From Knoxdaviesia capensis (Eukaryota; Ascomycota; Sordariomycetes; Microascales; Gondwanamycetaceae): a stretch of 64,000 nt of DNA. The stretch spans positions 1,541,755 through 1,605,754 of the forward strand of contig LNGK01000003.1 in the NCBI GenBank assembly GCA_001510575.1, in the 5' to 3' direction. Shown piece by piece: positions 9,781 to 23,000 of this stretch. The translations under genes and the position numbers were made by a program. How positions within the stretch are numbered: the stretch's first letter is position 1; every line of letters begins with the position of its first letter. Under the pieces are notes generated by a model. The model saw nothing but the letters and a program-made list of their open reading frames with translations. It had not been told where the DNA came from and searched no databases.

Positions 9781-10999
9781 GGGTACAGGAATGGATAGAT
9801 AGACACTCCCTCACCGTTTCCCATGACGTTTTGGACAGACGCAATGACCGCAACTAACCACATTTCAATCAAAAGGAAATGCTCAGTGATGTGCCGGTCT
9901 GTGACACCGCCAACTGCAGGCACGCGGGGGCTCTTCGGCTGTGTGTATGCTGGGTGGGCCACACGGTCCAGATTTGGAGAAGAGGGAAGAATGTTCCCCC
10001 GTGCACGCACAACACATCACACACACTGCCTGAATCCGGTCGCCAGTCTGGCTCCTCTGCGCCCAATCCGGTAGGTCACCCTCCCCAGCGTCCTGATAGA
10101 GTGCCGCAGTTATAGGCCCCTTGTCCACTGGTCGACCGCACACGGGACTCCCACGCAGGGACAACACGGGCTGGAGCAGAAATTTCCTTGTTCAGCAGAT
10201 TACAGCGACGATCACTTGCACCGAAATGGATTGCCGTGGGGCTCTTGATATCGGCAGGAAGCAGACAAGTCGGGCCACAGAAGGGCGAAGGCAGAACAAA
10301 AGAAGGAAAGGCTATGTGGCTTTCCGTTTTTTGAAGAGGACACGAGGATGCTGCAGGTGTTTGAGGGTGTATGTGTGCAACCACTGTGCTCGTTCTGGAC
10401 ACTCTCACACAGCCACACACGGGGAATGCACTGCGGGATAGAAGGGGGAGGAGCGGGCCAGGGAGATCAGGAATCAGCATTGAATACCGGTGGAGGGTGT
10501 GTGGTACTGCAGCAGCTCACGGGCCCGCGGTCGGAGGAACTGTTGGTGTGTTCGTGCCCGACGGGCATTTGTGCCTGTCAGTAGTTCGTTGGAGATGGTT
10601 CACTGGCAGTGTTCCAAGGGTGATATCGGGCGACGAACGAGGTCGGGAAGCATGATATGGGCCACAGGTTGGGTTCTCCTCCTTGAAGCAGGGATAGTAT
10701 TAATAGCACGTCTTGGTTAGAGTGCGGCAGCACCAGTCCCCCTCGTACCCACCAGCAACAGCGCAGGCGTCGATCCAACAGCCTACACCTCCGGCCACGA
10801 CACACGGAAACAAGACGGGGCAAGAGACTGCCCGATAAGCACAGAAGCGTATGCCCCGAAGTGGTGGTGTCCTGTGTAAAACAAGGAGCAAGAAGGATAA
10901 TAGAGTGCTGTATGTGGCTAGCACGGGAATGCGCGCCAGAACGCACTTGGTCGGCCGTAGATTCAAACGTGGTTGGAGGAAGCCGGACACCTCATTCGT

Positions 11000-11000
<1 letters not shown>

Positions 11001-11040
<40 letters not shown>
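11001..11040. repeat. (GT)20 microsatellite
   Basis: Twenty uninterrupted GT units, followed by a short CTG run. Confidence 0.95.
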
Positions 11041-11043
<3 letters not shown>

Positions 11044-11797
11044 CTGCTGCAAGTCACCACGCGTTGAACGCAGGCCAAAATCTCCCACACGTGGATGCTC
11101 GAAAAAAAAAACAAACGGCCCGGTGTTCTGAATGAAAGGCGCTTCCGAGGAATGCACATGGACGCCGCATTGCGGTCGTCCCTTTCTCGACGTCCAGGAG
11201 CTCGATATAAAGAACAGGATATAAACCAGCGTCGCCGGAGCGGTCAAAGACCGCGCAGGAACACACCGCATCGCCAGACTTCCCGTCATCCTGCCAGCGC
11301 AGCCAGGCCGCAGCGCTCAGGAAACTTTTCTCCGCTGCAGACAGCGTGGGCGCTGCTGCGTGCCCCTTCAGTGGCCCGGGTATTGTTTATCCACCGGGGC
11401 GCGAGATGCTCTGGGGGCCGCGTTTGATGTCGTGCAGAATGGCACACAAAGGGGGGGCAGCGGGCGAGAACCTGTGTGCGTATGGATACTCTGGGAGCCC
11501 GTGAGTAGTGGGTGAGGAGCCTGTTCCCGTTCGGGGTTTGGCGATTGTGGCAGAGTCCTGCGCAGAGGCCATCCAGAGAATCCTTCTAGTCGATTCCCTG
11601 ATTCTGAATAGAGCAGAATAAGAGAGAGGGGGGGGGAAGTCCCACTTTGTTCACGCTCGTAGAACCAACAAGCAACGCCCAAACAGGCAATACCGTGGCA
11701 GTCTCCGTCTCCGACTTCTCTTGCTATTGTTCCCCCGCCCATTCACGTTATCACAAAAGAAACAAGTCATCAACAGCGGCAATCCTGGACGGTGGAG

Positions 11798-11798
<1 letters not shown>

Positions 11799-11833
<35 letters not shown>
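11799..11833. repeat. (CA)17 microsatellite
   Basis: Uninterrupted CA units, about 760 bases from the (GT)20 tract and in the opposite sense, so the two tracts could pair as an inverted repeat. Confidence 0.95.
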
Positions 11834-11835
<2 letters not shown>

Positions 11836-14333
11836 GGCTATTGCAACAGCCATGCGTGCATTGGAGTTGGGGGTGCGTTGGGCTAGATCCAGTTCGAACA
11901 GCAAAACAGACAGAAATGAAAACAACAGCCATCCACAAGGGATGCATTCTCCATCACGATGCCCGTCGTCGTTGTCGTCGTCGTTGTCCAAGGCAGGAAA
12001 AGCGCCAAGTGGTTGGGGTCACCGGAACGACGCTAGAATGCGCACTCACGGCGTCTCCGTGCGCTAGAAGCCGGCAGAACGATTCCTGCGTGTTTGCATC
12101 CTTGCTTCTTCCCCTTTCTTCCAATTTTCTTTTTCTCTTTTCACTTCGCTTTTGGTCCGCCGCTTTCTCGATACGTGTTAGTGACGGGTCCCTGGAAGAG
12201 AGACATGGTGGATGAGAGGGGAAAGGGAGGTACATGGAGGGATGGAAGGGGGGACTGGACGCACAGCCGGCCTCGCGCTGCACGATACTATTGTTATTGA
12301 GGAGGAATGCAGGATGGGGGACGGAATATAGTCCGACGCCTAATGGATGGGCTCTCGGCCACATGGGAAAAACAACAATGGCTTGTTTGTCGAGGAGGGT
12401 TTAGTCTGCTGCCGGACATCTTGTTCGTCTGCCTCTGCTCTTATCATTTGACCTGCAGAGTGCGTCTTCCGTTGTGGTTAGTCCCACCTGGGAAGGGGGT
12501 CGAGACCACGGTTGAGTCTGGACGGCGTCGTCTGTAGATACGCTCTCTTCCCACAAGATCCTTACCAGAACAACCCCCAACCGTTCGCCCACCCCAACGC
12601 AACCCACGCTCCCAATCACACCACAACCGCCATCCTCGCTCCCCCTGTATCAGCTCTCCGCTCCTCTCCCCCGAGATTACTCCCTAGAAGAGGAGGCAGC
12701 GCCGTGAGACGTATCATATCCTGGGCGCGACTTCAGCCGTTCAACTATGTGCAAACGTATCCAGACTGCCGGGTCCGGAGGTGTCGACAAACGAGGTCAC
12801 AGACTCGTCGACGGCCGCCCGGAAATAGAAAGCTGAAGGGATTCTGTAATTTAAGGATTTGCATATGAGGCTGTCTGGAGCTAGAGATAGTAACCCTATA
12901 ATGCACACTCGATATTATCCCTCTGGCCCTCTCTTTCTGTCTCTCTCAGCCCAGTGCGCATTCAGTGACAATAAGAGCGAAACGGTTGGGGGTGGGGTGA
13001 CCAGTCATTTGAAGCACACAGCTCAAGGGCCTGGTTCCCCCCTCCCTGATGCACGTCCAGGTTCCTATATATATCCTACTGCATGCCTAACTGCCCGCAG
13101 TGCAGAGCAGGGTCGATTGAGAAAACAAGAAGCACAGGCTATGCCGGAGAGGGAACAGCCCACCAGACGAGGACAATGAACAAGCCAGGCGGGCCCATAA
13201 CACCACGCCGTAGCCGTCTCCAAGAAAGGAGAAAAAGAAAAAAAACAAGAAAGAAAGAAAAAGGCGAGACACACGTCTGGAAGCACTGGCCACATCACCG
13301 GGCGCACAAAAGCGCGCAGCTGGCTTACACCGCCAGGCCTAGTGGGGGATGAAAGTAGTTGTTCTTTTCCTCGTCTTCTTTCTTTCTCCCTGACTGTCGG
13401 TCTGGATTTCCTTTGATTCTTGCACGGAGCGGAGGGATTGCGCGCGCGCGGGCGGGCTAGCGACGAACAGTGGGGGAGGGCCTCGTCGAAACCGGTCTGG
13501 AACACATCGCGCAGACGCTTGGCTGGGTGCTGGCGTCCTTATTCGGAGTTGGCTGTGCTTCAGGCGCCGGGAGACCACACCATCACTAAGTGCATAGACT
13601 CAGGGAGGGAAGTATGCACGGCTTGTATGTGTCCGAGACGCAGAGAGCGTGGATGTTCCGCTCCTTTGTCCTCGGTCGGGCTTCAGACGACAGCTCCAGT
13701 ATCACGTCGAACTTCCGGTCCTGACATGTACGGTAAGGAGACCTGTGTGAGCTGGCATCAGTTGGAGACGAGTTTCCAGTGTACCAAGTGCATATATATC
13801 ACACGGGCGTGTACCCCCGCGCGAGAAGCGATATATGCAATGAGACCTATTACGGTTCGGGTCCAGTACACGAGAGCAACCAACACAACAGACCATGGGG
13901 GGGTCTTTTGGTTGCATTCACGACTTCATTTTCTTGAGATAACGCCTCCTGTTTCTTGTCCAGCCCAGAACCCAAATTCCGGGTTCCTGGTAAATTACCT
14001 TGAGGCTCAGGTCAGTCCACCAAGCGGAACAGCCGTTGATCTCTCTGCCTCACAAGCGAAAGCAGATGCGCCCGCCAGCGCCCATCACCAGTGCCGCCCC
14101 CCCAAACTAATCACAGTCCCCCCTGGCTCCCCTGCCGTCCCTCGTTCTCTTCTCTCGTTTCTATCTCTCTCTATCTCTGTCTCTCTCGCTCACTTCCCAG
14201 CACGCCAGCCTCCAGGTGCCCGCTGGCTCCTGCACGGCCGCCGTGTCCCTTCCTTCTTGATACCGCTTCGGGATGGGAGATCAGGATCTGGCCAGAAACG
14301 GGCGCTGCGAGGAATGCAAGTGTAGGCAATGTG

Positions 14334-14350
14334 TCACACACACACACACA
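14334..14350. repeat. (CA)8 microsatellite
   Basis: A short pure CA run inside the gene desert. Confidence 0.85.
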
Positions 14351-15822
14351 GAGGAGTCGAGAGCGAGTGTTGCAGGGAGGCGTGCGAAGTGACCGCTCAA
14401 TCTCGGTACCGTGGCGTGCCCAACTGGGTTAAGCCCGGCGTTGTTGGTTCTGGATTTAACCACCCACACGTCCGAACGTCCGAACTGGGAAATAATGCAG
14501 TGCAGCAGGCCCGGGGTGGGGTGGGGGGTACGACGAGAGGGAACATGCTACGCTACCGTATATGACAAGCACGTATAGGGCAGGCCGCAGATCATACGTC
14601 AATCTCCCAGGCGAGAGAGCAACGGGGATTGGAGGCGTCTGGGCCAGCACGGAGTCCCGAAGATAGCATGTACCTCTGTATCTGTGGTTCCTCTGCCCCG
14701 TTCCCCCCCTCCCTCCCTAAGAAACAGAAGAAAAGCCGTATCTCGGAACCCAAACTTTTTTTCGCTGTAACTCTTCAGCCCCAGTGTTGCACGGAAATTG
14801 TTCATGGTGCAGCACAGCATGGGTTGTATAAACATGTAACTATGTACTGTACTTACAAACGAGGTGGGAGAGGCAACCATATCGTAGATAATATGTAGCT
14901 CGTAGAATTATGCCGTTTGTTCGGTCGGAGCATTGCGGGTTTGTTTGCTGCCGTGACGACAGATTCGCATCTCGATTTGCTGAAGGGGGGGCTCAAGATG
15001 TGGTTTTATTTTTATGCACAGCATAGCCAGGAGACTATCATGAATTAGTTAAATCGATGGACACATGAGGCTAAGAGTGAAATAGTCTGGCGCCCGAAGA
15101 ATGCTCAAGCGGCCTCCACTTGACAGAACGCCAGTGATGGGCACAATGGGCCAATTCCTCAACATGGGCCGTGTCTTGCGTGTCCATATTTCTTTTGAAT
15201 GCTCTCTCGCTTATGTACACTTCCTTTTTCGTTTTTCCTTTCTTATTTCCCGAGTCACAATCGCATCTTCCCCACTCTATCCCCAAAAGAAAAGAATCAA
15301 CAGTCATCGTATATCGTATATCCTCATTGATAAAGGCTGTCCGGGCGTCGCGGACTGCGTTGTTCTCCGGTATCCCCGCGCAGGCCCTCGCACCACGCGC
15401 CGCTCGCTGTTATTGGTTAGCGGGCGAGTATCTCGTCTCTCTTTCATCGTGAACGCCTGATAAGAGAACCTGGACCAAGGGACAGGAAAGGCAAAAAAGT
15501 GTGAGGCTGAGGAGTGCGTGGTGGGCATTTCAGAAACATCTTAAGAACCGGGGGGGGCGTGCAACTGCCAGACCAGAAGGAATCAGACGCAACCTCCATT
15601 GCCTCTCTCTCTCTCTTTTGTCGTCTACGATATGGCACCTGTTCCTGTGGACTTTCTGGAGGGTCGCCGGCTGCCGTGATAGGCTGGGGAACTCGGAAGT
15701 GCAGGCATATTGGCCTCGACGTTGCGATAGATTATGATTCTTTCAACCTTTCGAGTCAGCAGCTTCAACAGGGTTCACAGGCCGAGGGAGAACGGACGGT
15801 TCTCTCAACCTTTCTCACTTCT

Positions 15823-15845
15823 CACTTTCACTTTCACTTTCACTT
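15823..15845. repeat. CACTTT hexamer tandem repeat
   Basis: Nearly four copies of CACTTT within a longer C/T-rich stretch that continues to about 15900. Confidence 0.85.
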
Positions 15846-16480
15846 CTCGCACTCCCCTCCCCCCTGTCTCTCTCTCTCTTTCTCTGTCTCCACTTTCAGG
15901 AAGACGATATTAATATCCTCTTGATCCATACGCACAGTCACTCCTGACTGGATCTCCTGAAGTCCGTGTGTCACACCTTACCAGACTGTCGGGTCCAAAG
16001 TCAGGCATGAAAGGTGGTCTCTTTTTATCATTTTATATTTTTTATTTCCAAGAAAACCCCATGTCCAGCCTCGAGAACTCCTGTGTGGTGCTGCTGCTTT
16101 TGGTGTGGCTCGCCAAATGTCCAAATCTGTCCATCACCTTGTCGTCTCTTCCCCTCTCTCTCCCTCTTTCTCCCACAGTTTCCCGCTCTTCTTTTCTTTT
16201 TTTCTGTCGGTTCCCCCCCCCTCTTTAGTCCGCCTAGCCCGGGGTCTGCTGGTTTGGCCTTGTCACCTCTAAGATCCACGGGCGTGATATGAGGTCAACC
16301 TTACGCGTGGTGAAAGTCTCTCTCCTCCCCCGCCCTCCGTCACCCTCAGTATCCCCCCAAGGGTCCTCACATCCTTGCCAAGAGAATCAAAAGCAACTTC
16401 AGTCAATGCAACGTCTCGGCACATCTCGTAAGTAAGTAGCTGACCTGACTGTTCTCACACTTCAAACGCAAAACGTAACA

Positions 16481-16702
16481 ATGCCCAAGATGCCCAAAGA
16501 TTCCACCCCCTCCCACTCTCACCGATATTTCAAGGAGGCCCAACCAGGAAACGAAAGCACAAAAGGAAACCGTAGCATGGGTGGGAAATCACTCATGCGG
16601 AATTGGCTTGCTCTTTCAACGTCGGACCGGTACAGCCAGACTGCCGATATCCCCCGGCCCTCGATGTGCTTAGGGTTAGGGCTGCACAACTTACACTGGT
16701 GA
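16481..16702 (+). CDS. Doubtful small ORF, 73 codons
   Basis: The ATG lies in a favourable ACAATGCC context, and the frame begins MPKMPKDSTPSHSHRYF. It is the only frame in the desert with a plausible start context and a basic, Ser-rich N-terminus. I recognise no family. Its 3' part runs through a telomere-like TTAGGGTTAGGG, which argues that at least that part is not selected as protein. It could be a first exon, a micropeptide or chance. Confidence 0.12.
   Translation: MPKMPKDSTPSHSHRYFKEAQPGNESTKGNRSMGGKSLMRNWLALSTSDRYSQTADIPRPSMCLGLGLHNLHW
16670..16681 (+). promoter_or_regulatory. Double telobox (TTAGGGTTAGGG)
   Basis: Two exact vertebrate/fungal telomere hexamers in tandem inside the gene desert, far from any recognised start codon. 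It may be a relic of telomere repair or a binding site; nothing distinguishes these here. Confidence 0.35.
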
Positions 16703-17390
16703 GACAACTGCCGACTTGCCGTAGCCCGCTTCTTCCAACTGTTCTGGCTCCTTTTCACCGCACTAAAAGGCAAATGGCTAGCCAAAGATATCTCCGGAAC
16801 GGTATTAGCTGTGTATAGTAGGCCAAGTCCACCATCCGTGCGAGCCACGAAGCCCGTTCGGGGATAAGTCCAGCTTCAGATCCAGGTTTTGTCTCTCCCC
16901 TGCGATAGCCTATCGACAACATTTAGTGGCCCTGTCGTAGTGCCCTCCGGTTGGAGATGCGCCCGCGTGCACTTAGATGGACACTACAGTTATAATTGAC
17001 ATAGCGGAATGCGCCAGCGTGAAGCCCGGAGGTACGCTAAAACGGGGTATCGGCTGGACTTTGGACAAGGGGGGGTGAGCTGACGATGGTTTAGAGGATT
17101 TAGTTGAGGCCGTAATGAATACGAAAGGCTGCTTTGACAGAACACCAGGGAGAGGACGACGAGAGGAGCCTGCATCTGGACTTTCACGCCGTTCATCTTC
17201 TCCGACTGGAGCCGGCGTGTGTTCTAGATCCGAGCCTGGGCCAGGTACTCGGCAGCAGTGAACAGAGGTGACGGCCGTTGCCACCGTCGTAGAGCCGGCA
17301 AAAGCCGCCCTGACTACCGTAAGTCCTCGACCGTGCTCCTACCACGCAGCGCCGTCATCTGACTGGCACAGACAGCTGTAATGACATTTG

Positions 17391-17411
17391 GAGAGAGAGA
17401 GAGAGAGAGAG
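17391..17411. repeat. (GA)n microsatellite
   Basis: A pure GA run of about 21 bases in the gene desert. Confidence 0.9.
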
Positions 17412-19540
17412 GGGATCTCAAGCCAGGGGAACCGGCAGCTGAACCAACCTCCCTTTGAGCATCACACCTCCTGGATTCTTTTTCAGCGTTCGAAGGATTC
17501 CAAGGACTCCAAGGGGAGAACTCCCTCTTTCAGCCCAAAGGAGAACGGCCGGGACTGTTTTAGCGGCAGCTTCAGGCAAGTGCGCGAATATGATATATCA
17601 AGTTTCAGTGGCGAAAGTAAGTGACAAAAAGCTCCCAGAATGGGCGCAGGCAGCAGAGATGTGCCGTGCACAAAATACAGTAGAAAGTCACCCTGGCCGT
17701 GTCTCTTGAGCCGTTCGCCTCAAGACGACCGCATGTGTTGAATTTGTAGCGGCCTTGGAAGTTGTGCTGTTGTTCTGCGACAGAGATCGCCGACCACACA
17801 GAGTTGGGGTTCCCCTGTTGTCGCCGATCGATGCATTTACTTGTTGGCCGTGACTGGCTCCTCGGCGGGAAAAAAAAAAGGAGGATTGAAACCCGGTGTG
17901 TACGAGTCGCATAGCAAAAGATGAGCCGAAAAAGGAAAAAAAAATTGAAAAAAACGAAAAAAGGAAAAAGGGCTAAGAGAGTGCACACACACGCTCACAC
18001 CGGACTTACACACACACGCGCGCACATATCCGCCACGCATAAACCCGACTGTGCCGCTCTGGACATCTGGTTTTGAGCCCTTTGGCGAGCTGTCAAAAAG
18101 AAGGAGAGCAAGCGCCTCTTGTCATGGCACGGCTGGGGAAAGACAAAACGACGCGAACCAGGGCGTAGTAATGCTAAAAGACAGGCGAGAGAGAAAGCAG
18201 AAAAAGGAAGCACAGAAAGCGGTGCTGTGCCGTAGACTGATGCTAGGGGTCACAACGACTACTTCGCGTGGCATGGTTGCCCGGCCAAGGCACGTCAGGC
18301 TACCGAACGAAGCTTGTATGTAATAATCAGACATAACCAGGAGGGGAACCGCAGCCATTGATGGACGAGACCGCAGACCGAGGACTCGAACATGGGCTTC
18401 GATAGTGCTGTGCCGGGCACCGGACCGCCGACCGGCTGGTCCTGGGAAGAACGGCCGGAGCCCGCCAGGCCATGGACCGCTGAAAACTGGCCTCGGTGAC
18501 CGGGACCTTGCGCGATGCGATGGATATCCGTGACGTCCAAAGTGGAGTTCTCGTGGAATCATTTGCCATTCCTCGCGCGCTGGACACGCCGGCCGAGGCA
18601 GAGCTGGTGTCCGGAGCAATACGCCCAGCCACGACCGAGGGACCCGATGGCTTCTCAGCCGCTGAGTCTCACCCGTCTATACTCCGACTCAGACCACACT
18701 ACCTGTATCTACCGACCGCACCGCAAAGGGTGAGGAGGGGGACGGTTCATCTCCATGCTTATCACAGCATTGCAAGCTAGATACTCTGATCCTAAAACAT
18801 GAGAGCCACCGTTGATTTTGATCTCGCTGTCTATCTCAGATTATAAGCCGACTTCCGTGGAGATGTCCGCACGCAGAAGAAAAACCACATCCACACGCCC
18901 CCTGTTGAGATGTCAGAAAGTAAGTGCACCTCTCAAATGTTCGGCCCAGATTGAGCCCTAGGCCGGTCTGTCTAAACGCCCCCAAGCCAAGAGTCACACA
19001 CGCAGCAGGGATCAAGGGCTTCTGCTATACCTCTGGTGGTCTCTGCTCTAGAGAGGAGATAAGAATGGGTGCTAATAGCGCCTCTGCGGCTCATTACTGT
19101 AATGTCCTTTGAGGGGTTCCGTAGACCTCTAATTGGACTACACCCACGAACAGGGACCGCAAAGACAGACAAGTCCGCCTTGTCTGCAGCCGTTTCTGGC
19201 GGCTGATAGGCTCGTTCCTCTGACCGGAGGCCATATCAGACGCTCTATGGAACCCGGAAGCACTACACGAGGCTGCTAAACTGTATGCATAGTGTATATA
19301 CAGTCTCTTACACCGTGAACGAAACTCTATCTTTCGTTTTATGCACACTATTTCCTGTCGGGGCTAGCTAGAATCTTCCCTTTTTTTTCACTTAACAGAT
19401 GATTTGCGACCAGGATGACTCCTGCTGGGCGGAGGGGAAATGGGTGTACGGCGTGGTTGTTGTATTGGACTGAGCAGGGGGAAGGGGGACCACCAGTCCT
19501 CCTATACACACAAAGAAACCAGATTGGGGCGGGACATTCT

Positions 19541-19574
19541 GGTGGTGTGTGGTGTGGTGTGTGGTGTGGTGTGA
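19541..19574. repeat. GGTGT-type minisatellite
   Basis: Alternating GGTGT and GGTGTGT units, G/T-only on the plus strand for about 34 bases. Confidence 0.85.
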
Positions 19575-19804
19575 TGCGGCGTGAAAGTGTGTACGTGAAC
19601 CTCGCAGGTAACGGTGGTGGGCGAGGAACGAACGATACGCAACGGGAGCAGGTGTCTGTAAGCTAGGAATGAAGAGTTGAATTCGCTGTGTCACCGGAAA
19701 TGCTCCAGACGCGAAGACCAGGAGCGAGACAGAGGGGCGAGGTTGCTGGTAGTATAACTTGTATGTACAGTACAGTACTACCTTCGCTCACGATGTCGTT
19801 CACG

Positions 19805-19826
19805 CACACACACACACACACACACA
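19805..19826. repeat. (CA)11 microsatellite
   Basis: A pure CA run; a second CA run follows about 250 bases downstream. Confidence 0.92.
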
Positions 19827-20072
19827 GTCTGCCATTTCTGGTGTCCTCCCCTGGTGATCTGTCACAATTTTCAGCTGGCCACTAGGACGATGGGAAGATG
19901 AAGATGGACAAAACAGACGAGATAGGAATCCAGGTGCATGAGAGAGTGCGGTGTGAGGGTGCAAGCTGCACGAGACCTGTCCCATTTGCGTGTCCCCCGA
20001 CTTCACATTTCCCATTTGCTTCCTCGCGGGCCCAAGTTGACACTGCAAGAGACCAAGAACGAACGACGCATG

Positions 20073-20092
20073 CACACACACACACACACACA
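20073..20092. repeat. (CA)10 microsatellite
   Basis: A pure CA run in the gene desert. Confidence 0.92.
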
Positions 20093-23000
20093 CCCCGGAC
20101 CAGGCAGAACCGAAGCAGGAGAGCCAGACCGCTCGGCCGTCCGCCACTGTCTCGCCGGCTCTGGTCGTATGATGCAAGACACGGGGCAACATGCATGCCC
20201 AGCAAGGGCAAAGCGGTTGAGTAGGTCTTTTGCAGTCGTTGCAGCAAGACAAGGGCATCCTTCGCATTGGCTTCTTCCGTTGGCGCTGTTCCTCTGCGGT
20301 CCTGGAGTGAACACTGTGAGCTGGCCGCACGGGACGCCCTTGGCGGTCAGCAACGGGATCCTGTCCGGACGGCCGCCAACGGTCGAAGATGTGCGGTAGA
20401 GCCACAGTGTCGAGTTCGAGAGAGATTGCAACAGCTTGTAGTCAAGACTCTGCCAGCATGTTCGTGTCCTCCTGGGGATCTCTCCGCCGAGTCTCTGTTG
20501 CCGGAGATGGCTGAGCCACACCCTCACGGCGGTGCGGGCGATGATTGGCCCGCCATCGCGAGTGGAATATGACGAAGAGCCATATATCGCACGCACATCA
20601 TAGAGTTTGGAGTAGGTAGTGGCACGTAGATGCACTCTCACCTGCAACTAAACCCTCAAGGCTAGCCTATCAGCGCACAGAGGAACACACTTACTCTTGT
20701 TGGCAGTACCTCCGGGATCAGACCCTGTTGGTTGGTTCCGCCGGGTGATCAACGGCCAGCTTTGGGGGTGTGTTATGACACAGGGTTGCATTGCCCTGGG
20801 TATCGACGGAGATGTTGCTTCAAATCCGGGCAAGCTTCTCGCCGTCCCTCTTCGTGTGTCTTTGGAGTCAAGCGGTAGCCCGTAATTTGCTTGATGTATC
20901 TACAGGAATAGTTCAACCCCTTTTGGTTTAGTTAGCTTCGTCCGCCGGCGTTTTTTTCTTATCCCTCTCGCCCTGATCACAAGAACGCCAGCACAGAAGA
21001 AGCCGAAGAAGTATCACGGCCTGGCCTAAAAAAGTAACATGTCAGATGGAGCTAAGAGGGAGCGCCAGCGAAGACGCAGAGACACACCGCGTCTTCCCCC
21101 GCCGATGTGTGTTTATTTCATTTCATTTTTCTGAGCTATCTTATTCTGTCTTGTTGTATTTTATTGTATGTATTCAATTATTTTTCCTATTTCACTGTAA
21201 TTTTAGTCTCCTTCTCGCTTCAACTGTCGACTAAATATTCCGTCTGCGAAATTCGCCGGCCTGTTCGCCTCTCAGCTCTCTCACAGGGATTCCATTCCAT
21301 TTCCCGGCGACGAGGGCTTTCGGAAATATTATACCTGCCCGCTTGAGATTTTCTAAGATTAGGGCTGGCGGAGGGGGTTGGTTGCAATGGGCGCCGAGCT
21401 GACCAGATTTATCGGCCGGCCGGGGCTGACGGAGCATTAAATGTTTCTCTCCGTTCCCCTTCACCACCAACACTCCATACACTACCAACCTACTAACTAA
21501 CCCTCCCTTTGCTCACCGCTTGACCCGTCGTCGCACGGAATTCACCGCTCGAAGCGGAAATATGGGACCTTACTGGAACATTGCCACACACACACAACAA
21601 GACGCAGATGGCCGGAATAGGGACAGACACGACGACGACAACCGGTCTGAAGGATGCGAGCTAGCGCAGCAGGAAGCGGTATTTTCGAGATTACATGTGC
21701 ATACACTGGCTTCTTTTTTCTTGGTTGCTGCAATATACCCTCCCGACCTATATACTGTATATACCTGCCACTACTGCAGCACCCCCAAGCTATGTGATAG
21801 AGCACGGGACAGGATGGCCCTTGGACGGATTGAGGCAGAGAGGTTCTCGAGATCCTGCTCGACATGATGTGGTAGACCCTTGCGAGGGCGGAAGCAGAGA
21901 AATAAGATAGAAGAGGAAGTAAAAAGAACCGAGAAAGATAAGCAGAACAAGCGGGGGAGAGGGAGAGGCAGCGGGGAAAGAGAACGGCGGAAAAACAAAA
22001 GACGAGGCAATAAGAGACAACCACCCGCCAATCACCAGCCGACTTCATGCAGAGTCTAACCCTCGTCCCGTCCCGTCGGGACCAGAGAGATTCTCTTCTG
22101 AGCGCCCGCACATGGACGGACAACCTTGGGTAGGATCGAGGCCCTTGTCTAGTTCGTGTCAACGAGGGGGGGGAGGGGGGGGCGTGTGTATGTGTGTCCT
22201 TGTGTGGAAGGCTGCCAGGTCTGGATGTGTCACTCCTGCACCCACCGACTTACTGGAAGTGTGACTTTGTTGACTTCGGGGTCTCAATTGAGTTGGGGTT
22301 CATGGTGCGAGAAGATATCAAGACGTTGGCTGTTGCGCGGTGCATCAACTTCAGCACGGATCAACGACGGTGTGTGTTGGCGAGCTAGACGACGTGTTCA
22401 CAGTGACAGAGTTCAACAGAACGAGGAGCATGCTCAAATTCCAGACGGCAAAAGACTCAACATCACCGCTCGGCTGCGAGTGGGTGGCAAAGGGCCGAGA
22501 CTCACAAATGCTCTCTATCACACGTGGAGCCACCATTGCCCCCCCCGCTCATCCCACTCGCCCTTGACCACAACAAAAGCACGCAGCGGGCAAATGGAGT
22601 GCCAACTCACACTCTGATAGCAGCTCTCATTCTCTCACTACGACCAAAAGAAATCCGGATTTCTGGAATACAGTCCCCCCCCCTCATCCACTGGCTGATC
22701 CTTCCAACGTTACCTTGACGTCTCACACGGAACCGCCGTTCCGTACCCAACTTCACCTAACCGGCGTCGTCCACCACGACCTCCTCTCGGGGGATAAAAA
22801 CGATACCTGGACAGCACTGGTTTTTCGTCCTGTGTGGTAGGATCAGGTATCAACGACACCCTTTTCCTTTCTCGTCCACCTCTGTGAAATAGGAGATCGA
22901 CAGGCCTGGGCTTGGAGACGAACCACACTTTGGTTCTGCGTCCCCCGCCCGTTCTTTGGGATGGTGGCTAGAACCTTGTACCCACCCCAACCTGTTACTT

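Noticed and set aside
13420..14325. 301-codon plus-strand frame in the gene desert
   Set aside because: It begins at a non-ATG codon, has mixed low-complexity composition, runs through C/T tracts and matches no family; chance length in GC-rich DNA is the simpler reading.
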